DNA of 64,000 nt from Xanthomonas campestris pv. badrii (GCF_012848175.1 NZ_CP051651.1:930001-994000), one strand, 5' to 3'; shown: positions 50,338 through 63,933, counted from the first letter of the stretch. Numbers and translations: made by a program. The notes: a model not told the origin generated them from the letters alone.

Positions 50338-51013
50338 CGATCCTAACTTGCCGCATCTGCTGGTGATTGCGGATGCACTGGGCGAACTTTGCGACCATGT
50401 GGTCTTCCTTGGCGGCGCAGTTGTCGGCCTGCTGGTATCCGATCCATTGGCGGAAAGCGTCCGCGCCACCTATGACGTCGATGTGGTGGTCAATCTTGAC
50501 TGGGCCCGGTTCCGCGGCATCGAGGGGCGTGTGGAATCGCAGGGCTTTGCGCGCGAGATGCGCAGCGGTGTCGTCTGCCGCTGGGTACACGAAGCGTCGG
50601 GCGTCCTCTTCGACCTGATGCCGGTGGATGAAGGTGTGCTTGGCTTCTCCAACCGCTGGTATGCCCATGCTGTAGAGACGGCCCAAGTGGTGGCCTTGAG
50701 CGATCGCCTGTCTATCCGCTTGGTCACAGCGACTGCATTCGTGGCGACAAAGCTCGAAGCCTTCGTTACCAGAGGCAACAGTGACTTCCTTTCCAGTCAC
50801 GATTTGGAAGACGTCCTCAATGTCGTCGATGGCCGGGCCGAGCTGGTGGAAGAGTTTGCCGTGGAGCATGTAGATCTTCGGCAGTGGGTCGCCGACGTGT
50901 TTGTGGGGCTAGTGGATAACCCGGCGTTTGTGAACGCGTTGCCGGGATTGGTGGCCGAACCGGCGCGCGCAACCGTCGTGCTTCAGCGCCTACGCACCAT
51001 TGCAGCAGCGTAG
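50327..51013 (+). CDS. AbiEii-like nucleotidyltransferase
   Basis: 228 residues. The nucleotidyltransferase core VVFLGGAVVGLLVSD is followed by RATYDVDVVVNLD, giving the G-G and D-x-D metal-binding motif, with VLFDLMPVDEG nearby. LATKLEAF-like VATKLEAFVTRG and HDLEDVLNVVDGR fit AbiEii/AbiGii and related uncharacterised families. AbiEii toxins modify tRNA ends. ATG 50327 overlaps the HTH gene. Probably a toxin or phage-defence enzyme (inference). Confidence 0.7.
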   Translation: MRSDDPNLPHLLVIADALGELCDHVVFLGGAVVGLLVSDPLAESVRATYDVDVVVNLDWARFRGIEGRVESQGFAREMRSGVVCRWVHEASGVLFDLMPVDEGVLGFSNRWYAHAVETAQVVALSDRLSIRLVTATAFVATKLEAFVTRGNSDFLSSHDLEDVLNVVDGRAELVEEFAVEHVDLRQWVADVFVGLVDNPAFVNALPGLVAEPARATVVLQRLRTIAAA

Positions 51014-51108
51014 CTGCGACATCGTCGGCTTAGGTCTGCAAAGAAAACCTTGAAGCACCGGCGCCCGCTTGCGATGATGCATCGCAATTGCAACGCGCCG
51101 GGCCTGCC

Positions 51109-51371
51109 GTGAAATCCGCATCTCTTCCATCGCTCCGGGTAGACCCTGCGCTGCGCGAAGCGGCCGAGGCCGTGTTGCAGGAGGGGGAGACGCTTTCCAG
51201 CTTTGTCGAGCACTCCGTGCGCGCCCAGGTGCAACAGCGCCAGCAGCAGGAAGCCTTCATTGCACGCGGGCTGGCCTCGCGTGACAGCGCCAAGGCATCC
51301 AACCGGTACATCGCGCGACCGATGTGCTGGCCGGGCTGCAGTCCCAACTGGACCAGGCGCGCAAGGGCTGA
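51109..51371 (+). pseudogene. Antitoxin gene with 2-bp frameshift near its end
   Basis: From GTG 51109 the frame encodes VKSASLPSLRVDPALREAAEAV...RQQQEAFIARGLASRDSAKAS, an antitoxin-like N-terminus. At about 51313 the repeat gcgcg appears to carry two extra bases. Removing them restores ATDVLAGLQSQLDQARKG and a stop at 51369-51371, six bases before the toxin start. As it stands the frame runs on to 51534 through the toxin gene. Either decay or a sequencing error. Confidence 0.65.
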
Positions 51372-51377
51372 ACCAGA

Positions 51378-51686
51378 GTGCGCTTCACGATCCGCTTCAC
51401 CGAAGAAGCGCGCGACGATCTTGCGCGGCTTTACGACTGGCTGCTGCAGCGTGTCGATGGCGATTTCGCCATCGCTGAGCGTGCATTACAGGCCATTCGT
51501 GAGAGCATCGCTGCACTTGAAGTGGCACCGCTGAGCTGTCGTAAAGTTCGCCAAGGCGACCCTTTCCAGCGTGAGCTGGTGATTGGCTTCGGCCCAAGTG
51601 GCTATGCGCTCTTGTTCGAAGTCCAAGACAAGCAGACGGTGCTCGCGCTCGCAGTGAGGCATCAGCGTGAAGACGACTGGTGCTAA
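51378..51686 (+). CDS. ParE/RelE-family toxin
   Basis: 102 residues from GTG 51378 (VRFTIRFTEEARDDLARLYDWLLQRV). C-terminal strand LALAVRHQREDDWC is typical of ParE toxins, with CRKVRQGDPFQRELVIGFGPSGYALLFEV before it. Intact, while its antitoxin is frameshifted. ParE members target gyrase; not provable here. Confidence 0.82.
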   Translation: MRFTIRFTEEARDDLARLYDWLLQRVDGDFAIAERALQAIRESIAALEVAPLSCRKVRQGDPFQRELVIGFGPSGYALLFEVQDKQTVLALAVRHQREDDWC

Positions 51687-51739
51687 GGTCTTGCGACGAA
51701 GAATGTATAGAAAACTTTGAATTTAAGAAGAAGGTCGTG

Positions 51740-52729
51740 ATGGCACGGATGTGGATGGTGCGTGGTGAGGGTGGCAGCTTGTACGAAGCATTTCGCGAGC
51801 AAGGCGTGGTTGCAGTGGGTTGGACTCAGCTCGCGGCTGAGGCCAAGCCAGGTGTTGATCGCAAGCAATTAACCGCGATTTATCAGGCTGCTGAGCCATT
51901 GGCCCGACCCGGTACCGTCATTTCCGGCGCCTCGCAGGTATGGCGTTTCGTAAATGAAATTCAGCAAGACGATTGGGTCATTACTTACTCGCCAGCGAAT
52001 CGCCTTTACGCAGTTGGCACTGTGGCGGGGCAGGCGGAGTACCTTCCCGAGTCGGCCGAATCAGGGATAGCGCTTGCGCGCAAGGTGCAATGGCTGCAGG
52101 AGCTTCCCCGCGATCACCTGGGCATCTCCACCAAGAATAGCCTTGGCTCCACATTGACATTGTTTGAGGTGCCGCCCAGTGCCGCTGACGAGATATTGGC
52201 AGTGCTCAAGGGCAAGCCAGTGCAGGAGATCGAGGAAGCGCTGGACGAAGCTGTTGCCGACCCTCTTGCAGGTATCGAATCCCAGGCGCTTGAGCGCATC
52301 AAAGATCTGGTCAGCGAGCTTGGTTGGAATGACATGCAGCAACTTGTGGCCGGCATTCTGCGAGCGATGGGCTACAAGACTCAGGTCTCGCCTCCCGGTT
52401 CAGACCGTGGGAAAGACATCGTTGCATCGCCGGACGGGTTCGGTTTCGAGCATCCACGCATTGTCGTGGAGGTCAAGCATCGTAAGGGGCAGATGGGCAG
52501 TCAGGAAATTCGCAGCTTTCTTGGTGGGCGCCACAAGGATGATCGCGGTTTGTATGTCAGCACCGGCGGCTTCAGCAAGGATGCGCAGTACGAAGCAGAT
52601 CGCGCGTCCATTCCACTGGCGCTGTGGACGCTGGACCATGTGGTGCGCGCGCTGATCGAGCACTATGCGGCTACCGACGCCGAAACAAAACGCATTGTGC
52701 CGCTGAAGCGGCTTTACTGGCCCGCCTGA
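51740..52729 (+). CDS. Mrr-type restriction endonuclease
   Basis: 329 residues. The C-terminal Mrr_cat domain (about 195-320) has [28 protein letters not shown] and [13 protein letters not shown], giving the D...ExK nuclease site, and [16 protein letters not shown]. Residues 1-160 ([42 protein letters not shown]) resemble PUA/EVE-like modified-base readers fused to such nucleases. Likely a type IV enzyme for modified DNA. It precedes hsdM by 17 bp on the same strand, so it is probably co-transcribed. Confidence 0.85.
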   Translation: MARMWMVRGEGGSLYEAFREQGVVAVGWTQLAAEAKPGVDRKQLTAIYQAAEPLARPGTVISGASQVWRFVNEIQQDDWVITYSPANRLYAVGTVAGQAEYLPESAESGIALARKVQWLQELPRDHLGISTKNSLGSTLTLFEVPPSAADEILAVLKGKPVQEIEEALDEAVADPLAGIESQALERIKDLVSELGWNDMQQLVAGILRAMGYKTQVSPPGSDRGKDIVASPDGFGFEHPRIVVEVKHRKGQMGSQEIRSFLGGRHKDDRGLYVSTGGFSKDAQYEADRASIPLALWTLDHVVRALIEHYAATDAETKRIVPLKRLYWPA

Positions 52730-52746
52730 AGCCAGAGGAAGAACAA

Positions 52747-54561
<1,815 letters not shown>

Positions 54562-54571
54562 CAGGAGAGAC

Positions 54572-55006
54572 ATGATGAACGAGAAACTCGACTTCACAGC
54601 ATTGCGCAATGCGGTGTCTTCGCTGGAAGACAGCCTGGGCGTGGTCAGCGACAGCACCTGGTTCGACCAGCAATCGAAACAGGTGAAAAATACGCTGATG
54701 GCAGGCGTCATCCAGAATTTCGAGTTCGTCTATGAAATCGGCATCAAGATGCTCAAGCGCCAGATCGAGGCCGAATCCGCCAGCCCGGAGGAGGTGGACG
54801 AAACCAACTTTCGCGAAGTGCTGCGCGTGGCCGCCGAAAAGGGCTTGATCGCCGACGTGGAGGCCTGGTTCAAGTATCGGCAGATGCGCAACATCACCGC
54901 GCACACCTACGACCACGAAAAGGCGAAGAAGGTGTACCAGGGCACACTCGACTTCATCGTCGATGCGCGCGACTTGTTGCAACAGCTGGAAGCACGCAAT
55001 GTCTGA
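54572..55006 (+). CDS. HEPN protein, HepT/HI0074-like toxin
   Basis: 144 residues, all-helical. The HepT ribonuclease signature RX4HXY is exact: R106-NITA-H111-T-Y113 (KYRQMRNITAHTYDHEK). In characterised HepT/MntA pairs the HEPN protein is an RNA-cutting toxin, and the partner nucleotidyltransferase adds AMP to the Tyr of HXY. Here the gene is 10 bp after hsdM and overlaps the next gene by 8 bp. The partner domain is fused to HsdS. Has also been annotated as nucleotidyltransferase substrate-binding protein. Confidence 0.87.
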   Translation: MMNEKLDFTALRNAVSSLEDSLGVVSDSTWFDQQSKQVKNTLMAGVIQNFEFVYEIGIKMLKRQIEAESASPEEVDETNFREVLRVAAEKGLIADVEAWFKYRQMRNITAHTYDHEKAKKVYQGTLDFIVDARDLLQQLEARNV

Positions 55007-56564
55007 CACGCCCAATATTGACATCCGGCCCGATCATTGGCAGATCGTGCGCGACATTCTGCGTAAGCACGTGCCGCAATATGAAGTATGGGCTTTCGGT
55101 TCGCGGGCCAAATGGCTGGCCAAGCAGTATTCCGATCTGGACCTAACGATCATCACCGACCAGCCCTTGTCGCTGGCGGTGAGCGCGGCGCTGGCCGACG
55201 ATTTTTCCGAGTCGGATTTGCCGTGGAAGGTCGATGTAGTTGATTGGGCGACTACTGGTGAGTCGTTTCGCAAGATCATTGAGCGGGATAAGGTGGTGGT
55301 GCAGGAATCGCAGCACAAAAGCTCATCTGCCGCGAGCGCCTGGCATGAAGTTCCACTGTCTGAATTAACGGCCACACCTGCAACTTACGGAATAGTACAG
55401 CCGGGGCAGGTTGCGTCTGACGGTGTGCCGATGGTGCGCGTGAACAATTTCAAAGGCCACTCGCTTAGTCTCGAAGATGTGATGCGTGTTGCGCCAGAGA
55501 TCGAAGGGAAGTACGAGCGCACACGTATCCAAGCCGGCGACGTCCTTATCACGATTGTGGGCTCCGTAGGGCAGATCGTCATTGCTCCTGAATCATTAGC
55601 AGGTTGGAACATCGCCCGTGCCGTAGCCTTAATTCGCCCGAAAGTGCCGGAGCTTTCGCGCTGGATTTCGATGGTTTTACGCTCTCCGTACGCACAGCAT
55701 CAACTCGGTGTTGCGGCAAATACTACAGTGCAAACTACCATTAATCTTAAAGATCTCCGCCAACTGAAGATCCCACTACCGGGGAAGAGAGAGCGTCACG
55801 CGATCACCGGCATCTTAGGTGCACTCGACGATAAAATCGAGCTCAATCGGCGTATGAATCAGACGCTGGAAGCGATGGCCCGCGCCCTGTTCAAGTCTTG
55901 GTTCGTGGACTTCGACGGCGTGCCGCCAGAAGACATGCAGGAATCGGAACTGGGCTTGATTCCGAAAGGATGGCGGGCTGCTTCACTCGACTCCGTTGCT
56001 CACTACCTTAATGGTTTGGCGCTGCAAAAATTTCCGCCAGAGAGTGAGGTCGATTTCTTGCCCGTCATAAAAATCGCGCAATTGCGCGCCGGTAATACGC
56101 AAAATGCAGATAAAGCAAGTACTCGGATCAAGTCGGAGCATATCGTCGAAGACGGTGATGTATTATTTTCATGGTCAGGCACGCTGGAAGTCGAAGTGTG
56201 GACGGGGGGGCGCGGAGCATTGAACCAGCATCTGTTTAAAGTGACTTCGACAGAAGTTCCCAAGTGGTTCTATTACTTTGCCACACGCGAACACTTGCCT
56301 GACTTCCGAACCATCGCCGCAGGCAAGGCCACCACGATGGGTCATATTCAGCGCAAGCACCTTGCTGACGCTAAAGTCGCTGTGCCGCCGGCCGATGCGA
56401 TGGGTGAATTTGACCGTACAATCGCGCCGCTGTTCGAGCAGATCATCAACAACGCTTTGCAATCTCGAACCCTTGCGCAACTGCGCGACATCCTGCTCCC
56501 CAAGCTGATTTCGGGCGAGTTTGGGGTAAGGGATGTGAAGTGCTTCATGGAAAAAGCAAGGTGA
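54999..56564 (+). CDS. hsdS: MntA-like nucleotidyltransferase fused to type I specificity subunit HsdS
   Basis: 521 residues in one uninterrupted frame. Residues 1-105 are a minimal nucleotidyltransferase: G34-S35, ten residues, D46-L-D48 (exact GSX10DXD) and a third acid D79 in WKVDVVDW. From about 112 it is HsdS: first target-recognition domain (WHEVPLSELTATPATYG...), conserved helix LDDKIELNRRMNQTLEAMARALFK (275-310), second recognition domain, and closing helix LAQLRDILLPKLISGEF. HsdS picks the DNA sequence to cut or methylate. The fusion puts the antitoxin-like domain on the specificity subunit; no stop or start separates them. Confidence 0.9.
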   Translation: MSDTPNIDIRPDHWQIVRDILRKHVPQYEVWAFGSRAKWLAKQYSDLDLTIITDQPLSLAVSAALADDFSESDLPWKVDVVDWATTGESFRKIIERDKVVVQESQHKSSSAASAWHEVPLSELTATPATYGIVQPGQVASDGVPMVRVNNFKGHSLSLEDVMRVAPEIEGKYERTRIQAGDVLITIVGSVGQIVIAPESLAGWNIARAVALIRPKVPELSRWISMVLRSPYAQHQLGVAANTTVQTTINLKDLRQLKIPLPGKRERHAITGILGALDDKIELNRRMNQTLEAMARALFKSWFVDFDGVPPEDMQESELGLIPKGWRAASLDSVAHYLNGLALQKFPPESEVDFLPVIKIAQLRAGNTQNADKASTRIKSEHIVEDGDVLFSWSGTLEVEVWTGGRGALNQHLFKVTSTEVPKWFYYFATREHLPDFRTIAAGKATTMGHIQRKHLADAKVAVPPADAMGEFDRTIAPLFEQIINNALQSRTLAQLRDILLPKLISGEFGVRDVKCFMEKAR

Positions 56565-57307
56565 GTCTGGATTGGTGCCCAGGCATCCGTGAAGCGTGCT
56601 CGTATTGGCGCGAAGCGCCAATGTTGCAGCAGACCTTCGAGGCGCTGGAACGCACCTTGGATCAGGACAACGATGCGTGTATAGATTGCGCAAAATCAAT
56701 CGTTGAAGTGTTCTGCCGCATCATCGTGGATGAATTGGATTCGCCTATTCAACCTGTCAAGCCTAAAGTCCCTGCCCCTGATTTTGGTGTGTGGGTGGGT
56801 GCCGCTGTACGCGTGCTTAAGCTTGGCGAAAATCAAAACAGTAAATTTCTTAAGCTGGTCTCGCAGCACCACAAACTGACAACAGCACTGGGCGATCTAC
56901 GGAACGAATCTGGGCCGGTCAGTCATGGGCGTGATGGATTTCTTGCCAAACTGTCCATCCACCACCGCCGCTCGGCGGTCCTGTCAGCGGATGCATTGGT
57001 GATGTTTCTGCACCAAGCCTACCTGGAGACCCAGCGAGATCCGGTCAATTCACGCGAGCCTTGGGAGCGGTTTGAGGAATTTAACCAGTTAATTGACGCT
57101 TACGTCGGGTTGGGGTTGGTAATGGACGATGACGGCAATCCTGAGTTTCAGGTTCTTTTACCGGGCAATGACTCCTTTCCACTCAATGTTCCAGTCAGTC
57201 GGGTTCTCTATCAGCTTGACCGTGGTGCTTATATCGAAGCGTTGAACGCCGCACGTGTTGCTACTGCTCTTGTAGCGGAGCAGGATGTACAACGAGGAGA
57301 GCACTGA
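56561..57307 (+). CDS. Abi_C-domain (abortive infection family) protein
   Basis: 248 residues from GTG 56561, overlapping the hsdS stop as GTGA; an in-frame GTG at 56540 is possible. ALERTLDQDNDACIDCAKSIVEVFCRIIVDEL and LGDLRNESGPVSHGRDG with RRSAVLSADALVMFLHQAYLE match the Abi_C (PF14355) pattern, including the R...SHG segment. These are poorly known and often found in defence loci. The C-terminal 80 residues are not recognised. Coupled to the next gene by TGATG. Confidence 0.72.
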   Translation: MSLDWCPGIREACSYWREAPMLQQTFEALERTLDQDNDACIDCAKSIVEVFCRIIVDELDSPIQPVKPKVPAPDFGVWVGAAVRVLKLGENQNSKFLKLVSQHHKLTTALGDLRNESGPVSHGRDGFLAKLSIHHRRSAVLSADALVMFLHQAYLETQRDPVNSREPWERFEEFNQLIDAYVGLGLVMDDDGNPEFQVLLPGNDSFPLNVPVSRVLYQLDRGAYIEALNAARVATALVAEQDVQRGEH

Positions 57308-57980
57308 TGGCCTGGGACTGGGCAGTGATTGGAACCGCTGTTGGTGGGTTTTCCACTCTGATCTATACAGGATTCACTTATGCACTGCTGCGCGAGAACC
57401 GTGCGCTGCGCAAGGCTGGCCGCTCGCCCCATGTGATTGCCCGTTTCGAGCCGCACCCTGATGGCAACGGAGCCCTGCAACTTGCGTTCTCAAACGTAGG
57501 CACAGGTCCAGCCCTGGATGTCTGCTATTCGTTCGAGCGTGAGGCGGGCGATTTCGAGAACTATCACATTTTGTTCAAGCACGCCGAAGAGCGCCCGGCA
57601 TTGACCATGGTTGGGCAAGGTGAAAAGTTCAGCTTTACTTTTGCTATCGGGTTCAACCTGTTCAGTCCCAAAGATGCGAACGTCAGCAGAAGGCTCAAGC
57701 CTTTTTACGTCAACGTTAGCTGGCGTGCTGCAGGGGAAAAGAAGCTAAACGCTGAAAAATATCTTTTGGGTATCTCGGCATATGCCGGGCTGCCTGGGGT
57801 TGTCGAAAAGCCATCCATTGCCAAGATTGCCGATGCGTTGGGTGACATCAAAAGGCACATGGGAACATTGGCGCAAAATGCTGACGCACGAATTCGAATA
57901 GTGGATGCGACCTCGATCGAGGAGCACATAAGGAAAGTCGTTCCAGTACGACAACCACTTTCCGATGAGGAGCAGAGCTA

Positions 57981-57981
<1 letters not shown>
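57307..57981 (+). CDS. Membrane-anchored protein of unknown function inside the type I operon
   Basis: 224 residues. One membrane helix at about 5-29 ([24 protein letters not shown]), then a charged stretch and a beta-rich soluble region ([35 protein letters not shown]). No family recognised. It overlaps both neighbours by one base, so it is part of the operon. AT-richer than hsdM and hsdR, as is the preceding gene, suggesting separate acquisition. Confidence 0.75.
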
Positions 57982-61160
<3,179 letters not shown>

Positions 61161-61234
61161 GTTGCGCTATTGACGCCAGACGATAGCAGTAGCAGGATTC
61201 AACCACGGAGCCTCGAAACTCCGCTAACAGCGGT

Positions 61235-61264
61235 ACCCACCTCCGACAAACCGGTGGGTTTTTT
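61235..61264 (+). terminator. Terminator downstream of hsdR
   Basis: ACCCACC (61235-61241), 11-base loop, GGTGGGT (61253-61259) and six T. It may end the restriction operon; it is also the first part of the structured element below. Confidence 0.8.
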
Positions 61265-61305
61265 GTGCCTGCAACTTTTGTAGGTGCAACCGACGTGATG
61301 CCTGC

Positions 61306-61380
61306 GTCGGGAGGGCGGCTAATACAACACCCGCAAGGGGAATACGCCCGCCGGCTGTTAGCGGTTTCGAGCCTCCCGAC
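61306..61380 (+). ncRNA. Structured leader element upstream of small XAC0095-like gene
   Basis: GTCGGGAGG (61306-61314) pairs perfectly with CCTCCCGAC (61372-61380). Inside, GCTAATACA pairs with TGTTAGC (one bulge), and CCC-GCAA-GGGG forms a GNRA-like tetraloop. In addition, CTCGAAACTCCGCTAACAGC near 61211 is an inverted copy of the GCTGTTAGCGGTTTCGAG segment (61354-61371), allowing an alternative fold. It lies between the terminator and the small gene. It could be a regulatory leader or mobile-element fold. Confidence 0.5.
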
Positions 61381-61436
61381 TTCCCATCCCCCGCCTTGCG
61401 GCGGGCGGGATGATTCCATGGAATGAGGAGCAGGCC

Positions 61437-61733
61437 ATGTCGGACGTTGTACGCGATGTGCAGTCATCCCCGGGCTACTACCTGCCAGAGGGCGCGCAGT
61501 ACCGCTTGCAGCAGCTGCGCGACCATATGCGGTTTCTGGCGCGCCTGGCGCAGCCGCGCACGCAGGCCGAAGAGCAGTTGCGGCAGCCGGCCGTCCGCAT
61601 GGACGAGCTGGCGTGCTGCCTGTAGCTGCTGGCCGAGCAGGTAACGCAGGCACTGGCGCAGGTGCAGTGGCCCGCGCGCCTGGAGCCCGACGCCTCTGAG
61701 AACGCGCATGCCGTCGCCGGGGAGGCCGCATGA
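61437..61733 (+). pseudogene. Small XAC0095-like protein gene with in-frame stop
   Basis: From ATG 61437 (after GAGGAG) the frame encodes MSDVVRDVQSSPGYYLPEGA, QYRLQQLRDHMRFLARLAQP and a helical stretch, stopping at TAG 61623-61625 (62 residues). The same frame continues sensibly (LLAEQVTQALAQVQWPARLEP...) to TGA 61731-61733, so GAG probably became TAG. It resembles a family of short Xanthomonas proteins of unknown function that I recall as XAC0095-like. The 62-residue form could still be made. Confidence 0.6.
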
Positions 61734-61895
61734 ACCGGCGATGGCATCGCCCCGAATACAAAGGCGGGCCGGGGACGACAAGCTGCGTGATGCGCTTGCC
61801 TTCGGCATCACCGTGGAGCGGGTGGATGCGCTGGAACCGTTGCTGCTGACCAGCTCTGCAGAACCTGGTTGCCGCGTCTGCAGAATGATCGATCG

Positions 61896-63275
61896 TCATT
61901 CTGTCTTGGCAAGCGCCGCTTTCGCCAGGGCGGATATCAGCAGTTTGGCTTTCTCCGGATGCTTGACCTCGTTCTCGCTTACCTGCTCCACAACGCTGAG
62001 TCCATTGGTCTGGATCTGTCTCGGCGTAAACAGCATGCCCGCGGCGCCGGGAACCGAGGCGAGAAGTGTCAGTGGGTCGTACAAGTTGAGTTTGGTGACC
62101 TTCGGCCACACCTGGTCGAACGCAATGGCCTGTCTTGCGCCGTCTTGCGGGCCGTGCGCCGGCGGTAGTTCTTCTGCGGTGAACGTGCGGAAGAACCAGG
62201 TCTGATCCAGTCCCGGAAGCAGCCCTGCCTGAATCCCTTCCCATAAGCCATTCAAGGCGTTCTTCTGCACGTCCTTGAGATAGCTGCCTACCGAATGCCG
62301 GCTCTGTGCCAAGGCTTCATAGAACGCGGGAGATACCGCCGTCTTGTAGGCAGATTCCTTGGTAACGATGCGCAAGGGAATGTGCAGTTGCTGTGCCTTG
62401 CGATACAGGCCACGGGCTGCATCCAGATCTGTCGCATTGTTGTAGGCCCGGGCATCTGGCCGTACGTGGCCGTCATCATCCTTGTCCGGCTCAACACCTC
62501 CCATGATGGTGATGCGCTTGACGCGCTCGCGCACAAGATCCGGATGCGCATCGACCAGTGCATGGGCGTCGGTCATGCCTGCGATCACCACCATGTCCAG
62601 CCCCTGCGGGGCCTGCGTCAGGCGCTGCCGCAGCGCTTGCAGGCTGTTGCCGCAGACCTCGGCCGGGTCTGCGCGCAAGACATTGCCTTCCTGCAGGAAT
62701 TTGGCATGGTCCTTGGCCTGTTTCGCAGTCATCGGGTAATCCTGCCCGCGCGAAACGCGTACCTCCGGTAGTTGCAGTTGGTTGAACACGCCCTTGGCAA
62801 GCCGGGCACGCTCCTCACGCACGCTGGCATCGCCCAAGGTCACCGCAACGTCGGTGAGGCGTACGAAGCCCGCCACCTGCAGATGCTTGCCGATGGTGTA
62901 GGCGACCACATCATCGGGATCCTTGTTCGGGTCGGTGAACAGCACGGTGTCACGCGGTGCAGCCGGTGTGTGGAAGCTGAGCTCCCGCAGCACCGCCGCT
63001 TCGTCGGACGTGAGGCAGGGAGTCCCTTCGGCCCCGAGTTCGGCGAGCATTCGGCGCTGCGCTGCCGTCAGTGGAGGGGCACTGAGCGAGCGTTTGAGGG
63101 CGTCAGCGCCCTGTGGTCTTTTCCGCGGCAAAGCCTGCAGCACCGGGGCTTGGGGCTCTGCGCAGGGCGGGTGTCGATCTGCCGCCACCGGTCCAGCGTG
63201 CTGAGCCGTGCGCTCGGTCGCTGCGGCCGTGTTTACGGGCATGTGCAGTGTGGGTGGGTACCTGATGGGGTCCAT
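61896..63275 (-). CDS. xopQ: Type III secretion effector XopQ (HopQ1 family)
   Basis: 459 residues. A disordered, Pro/Arg/Ala-rich N-terminus of about 90 residues (type III export signal region) precedes a nucleoside-hydrolase-like fold: LFTDPNKDPDDVVAY in place of the canonical DxDxxxDD loop, MVVIAGMTDAHALVDAHPD, RITIMGGVEPDKDDDGHV and RAYNNATDLDAA. XopQ is delivered into plant cells, suppresses immunity and is recognised by Roq1 in Nicotiana. A PIP box with matched -10 lies upstream, indicating HrpG/HrpX control. The altered Asp loop fits reports of weak or absent ordinary nucleosidase activity. Confidence 0.93.
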   Translation of the reverse strand: MDPIRYPPTLHMPVNTAAATERTAQHAGPVAADRHPPCAEPQAPVLQALPRKRPQGADALKRSLSAPPLTAAQRRMLAELGAEGTPCLTSDEAAVLRELSFHTPAAPRDTVLFTDPNKDPDDVVAYTIGKHLQVAGFVRLTDVAVTLGDASVREERARLAKGVFNQLQLPEVRVSRGQDYPMTAKQAKDHAKFLQEGNVLRADPAEVCGNSLQALRQRLTQAPQGLDMVVIAGMTDAHALVDAHPDLVRERVKRITIMGGVEPDKDDDGHVRPDARAYNNATDLDAARGLYRKAQQLHIPLRIVTKESAYKTAVSPAFYEALAQSRHSVGSYLKDVQKNALNGLWEGIQAGLLPGLDQTWFFRTFTAEELPPAHGPQDGARQAIAFDQVWPKVTKLNLYDPLTLLASVPGAAGMLFTPRQIQTNGLSVVEQVSENEVKHPEKAKLLISALAKAALAKTE

Positions 63276-63313
63276 CCATTGTTCTCGCGTAGATGCTGGC
63301 CAACGGGACGATC

Positions 63314-63375
63314 AGCATGGATGCGGCGTCATTCCCTGGCACATCGATCAGCGAAGGGCGCGGTAACGGCACGAA
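63314..63375 (-). promoter_or_regulatory. PIP box and -10 element for xopQ
   Basis: On the minus strand: TTCGT (63375-63371), 15 bases, TTCGC (63355-63351) fits the HrpX-binding consensus TTCGB-N15-TTCGB exactly. CATGCT (63319-63314) fits the YANNNT -10 motif, 31 bases downstream, the spacing known for functional PIP promoters. 38 bp remain to the xopQ start. Confidence 0.88.
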
Positions 63376-63741
63376 GCGGCGGTTGCCTGTTGCGCTGCTT
63401 CAATTATGAAATCGTGACCATCGACATAGCGGCAGCGCGTAGTGATCTGCGGACACGTCGCCTCTGCATCCTGCCATTGCAGCATGGCTGCACACCGGCA
63501 TCTGCACCGTTGTCAGACGCTTGTGTTGTGACAGGTGGCCGCAGACGCATACGCCTGCGTGGTCGCTACGCCGATACCCTGCAACTGTGCGAGGTGCGAA
63601 CCAGCTGTTTCGTCGGGTGCTGCATTCGTTCGGTTATTGGCTTTACGCAAGGGCATCCAAGAGCAACATTGACGGCCTGTCAACTCGATGAAGAGGTGAA
63701 GCATGCGCCCTGCGAATCTGACATCGGCCACACGCAGAGGG
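63376..63741. other. No gene recognised upstream of xopQ
   Basis: Open frames cross this stretch, but their translations are Cys/Arg-rich without domains. No terminator or promoter was recognised apart from the xopQ elements. Confidence 0.4.
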
Positions 63742-63933
63742 TCAAGACACGATCAACCCGAGATGCCAGCCGAACATGGCGTTGGCCCCTCCCAACAGCA
63801 GGCAGACCCCCACCAGAACAGGCAATTGACGGACAACCTGAGGCCACGGCCACCAGTGCGTGCGGCGCGCCTGAGGGAGCCGCACGTGCCCATCGGCGCA
63901 CAGATCGCAGGCGTTGGAAGGTCGGTGGCGCAT
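63742..63933 (-). CDS. Possible small membrane protein
   Basis: 63 residues: a Cys/His-containing start (NACDLCADGHVRLPQ) and a hydrophobic segment VVRQLPVLVGVCLLLGGAN that could span the membrane. No family recognised and no clear ribosome site. Overlapping frames on both strands compete, so this is only a candidate. Confidence 0.3.
   Translation of the reverse strand: MRHRPSNACDLCADGHVRLPQARRTHWWPWPQVVRQLPVLVGVCLLLGGANAMFGWHLGLIVS

Noticed and set aside
61207..61380. Integron attC site or group II intron end
   Set aside because: Inverted segments resemble attC in outline, but there are no integrase core sites (RYYYAAC with matched partner), no cassette array and no reverse transcriptase.
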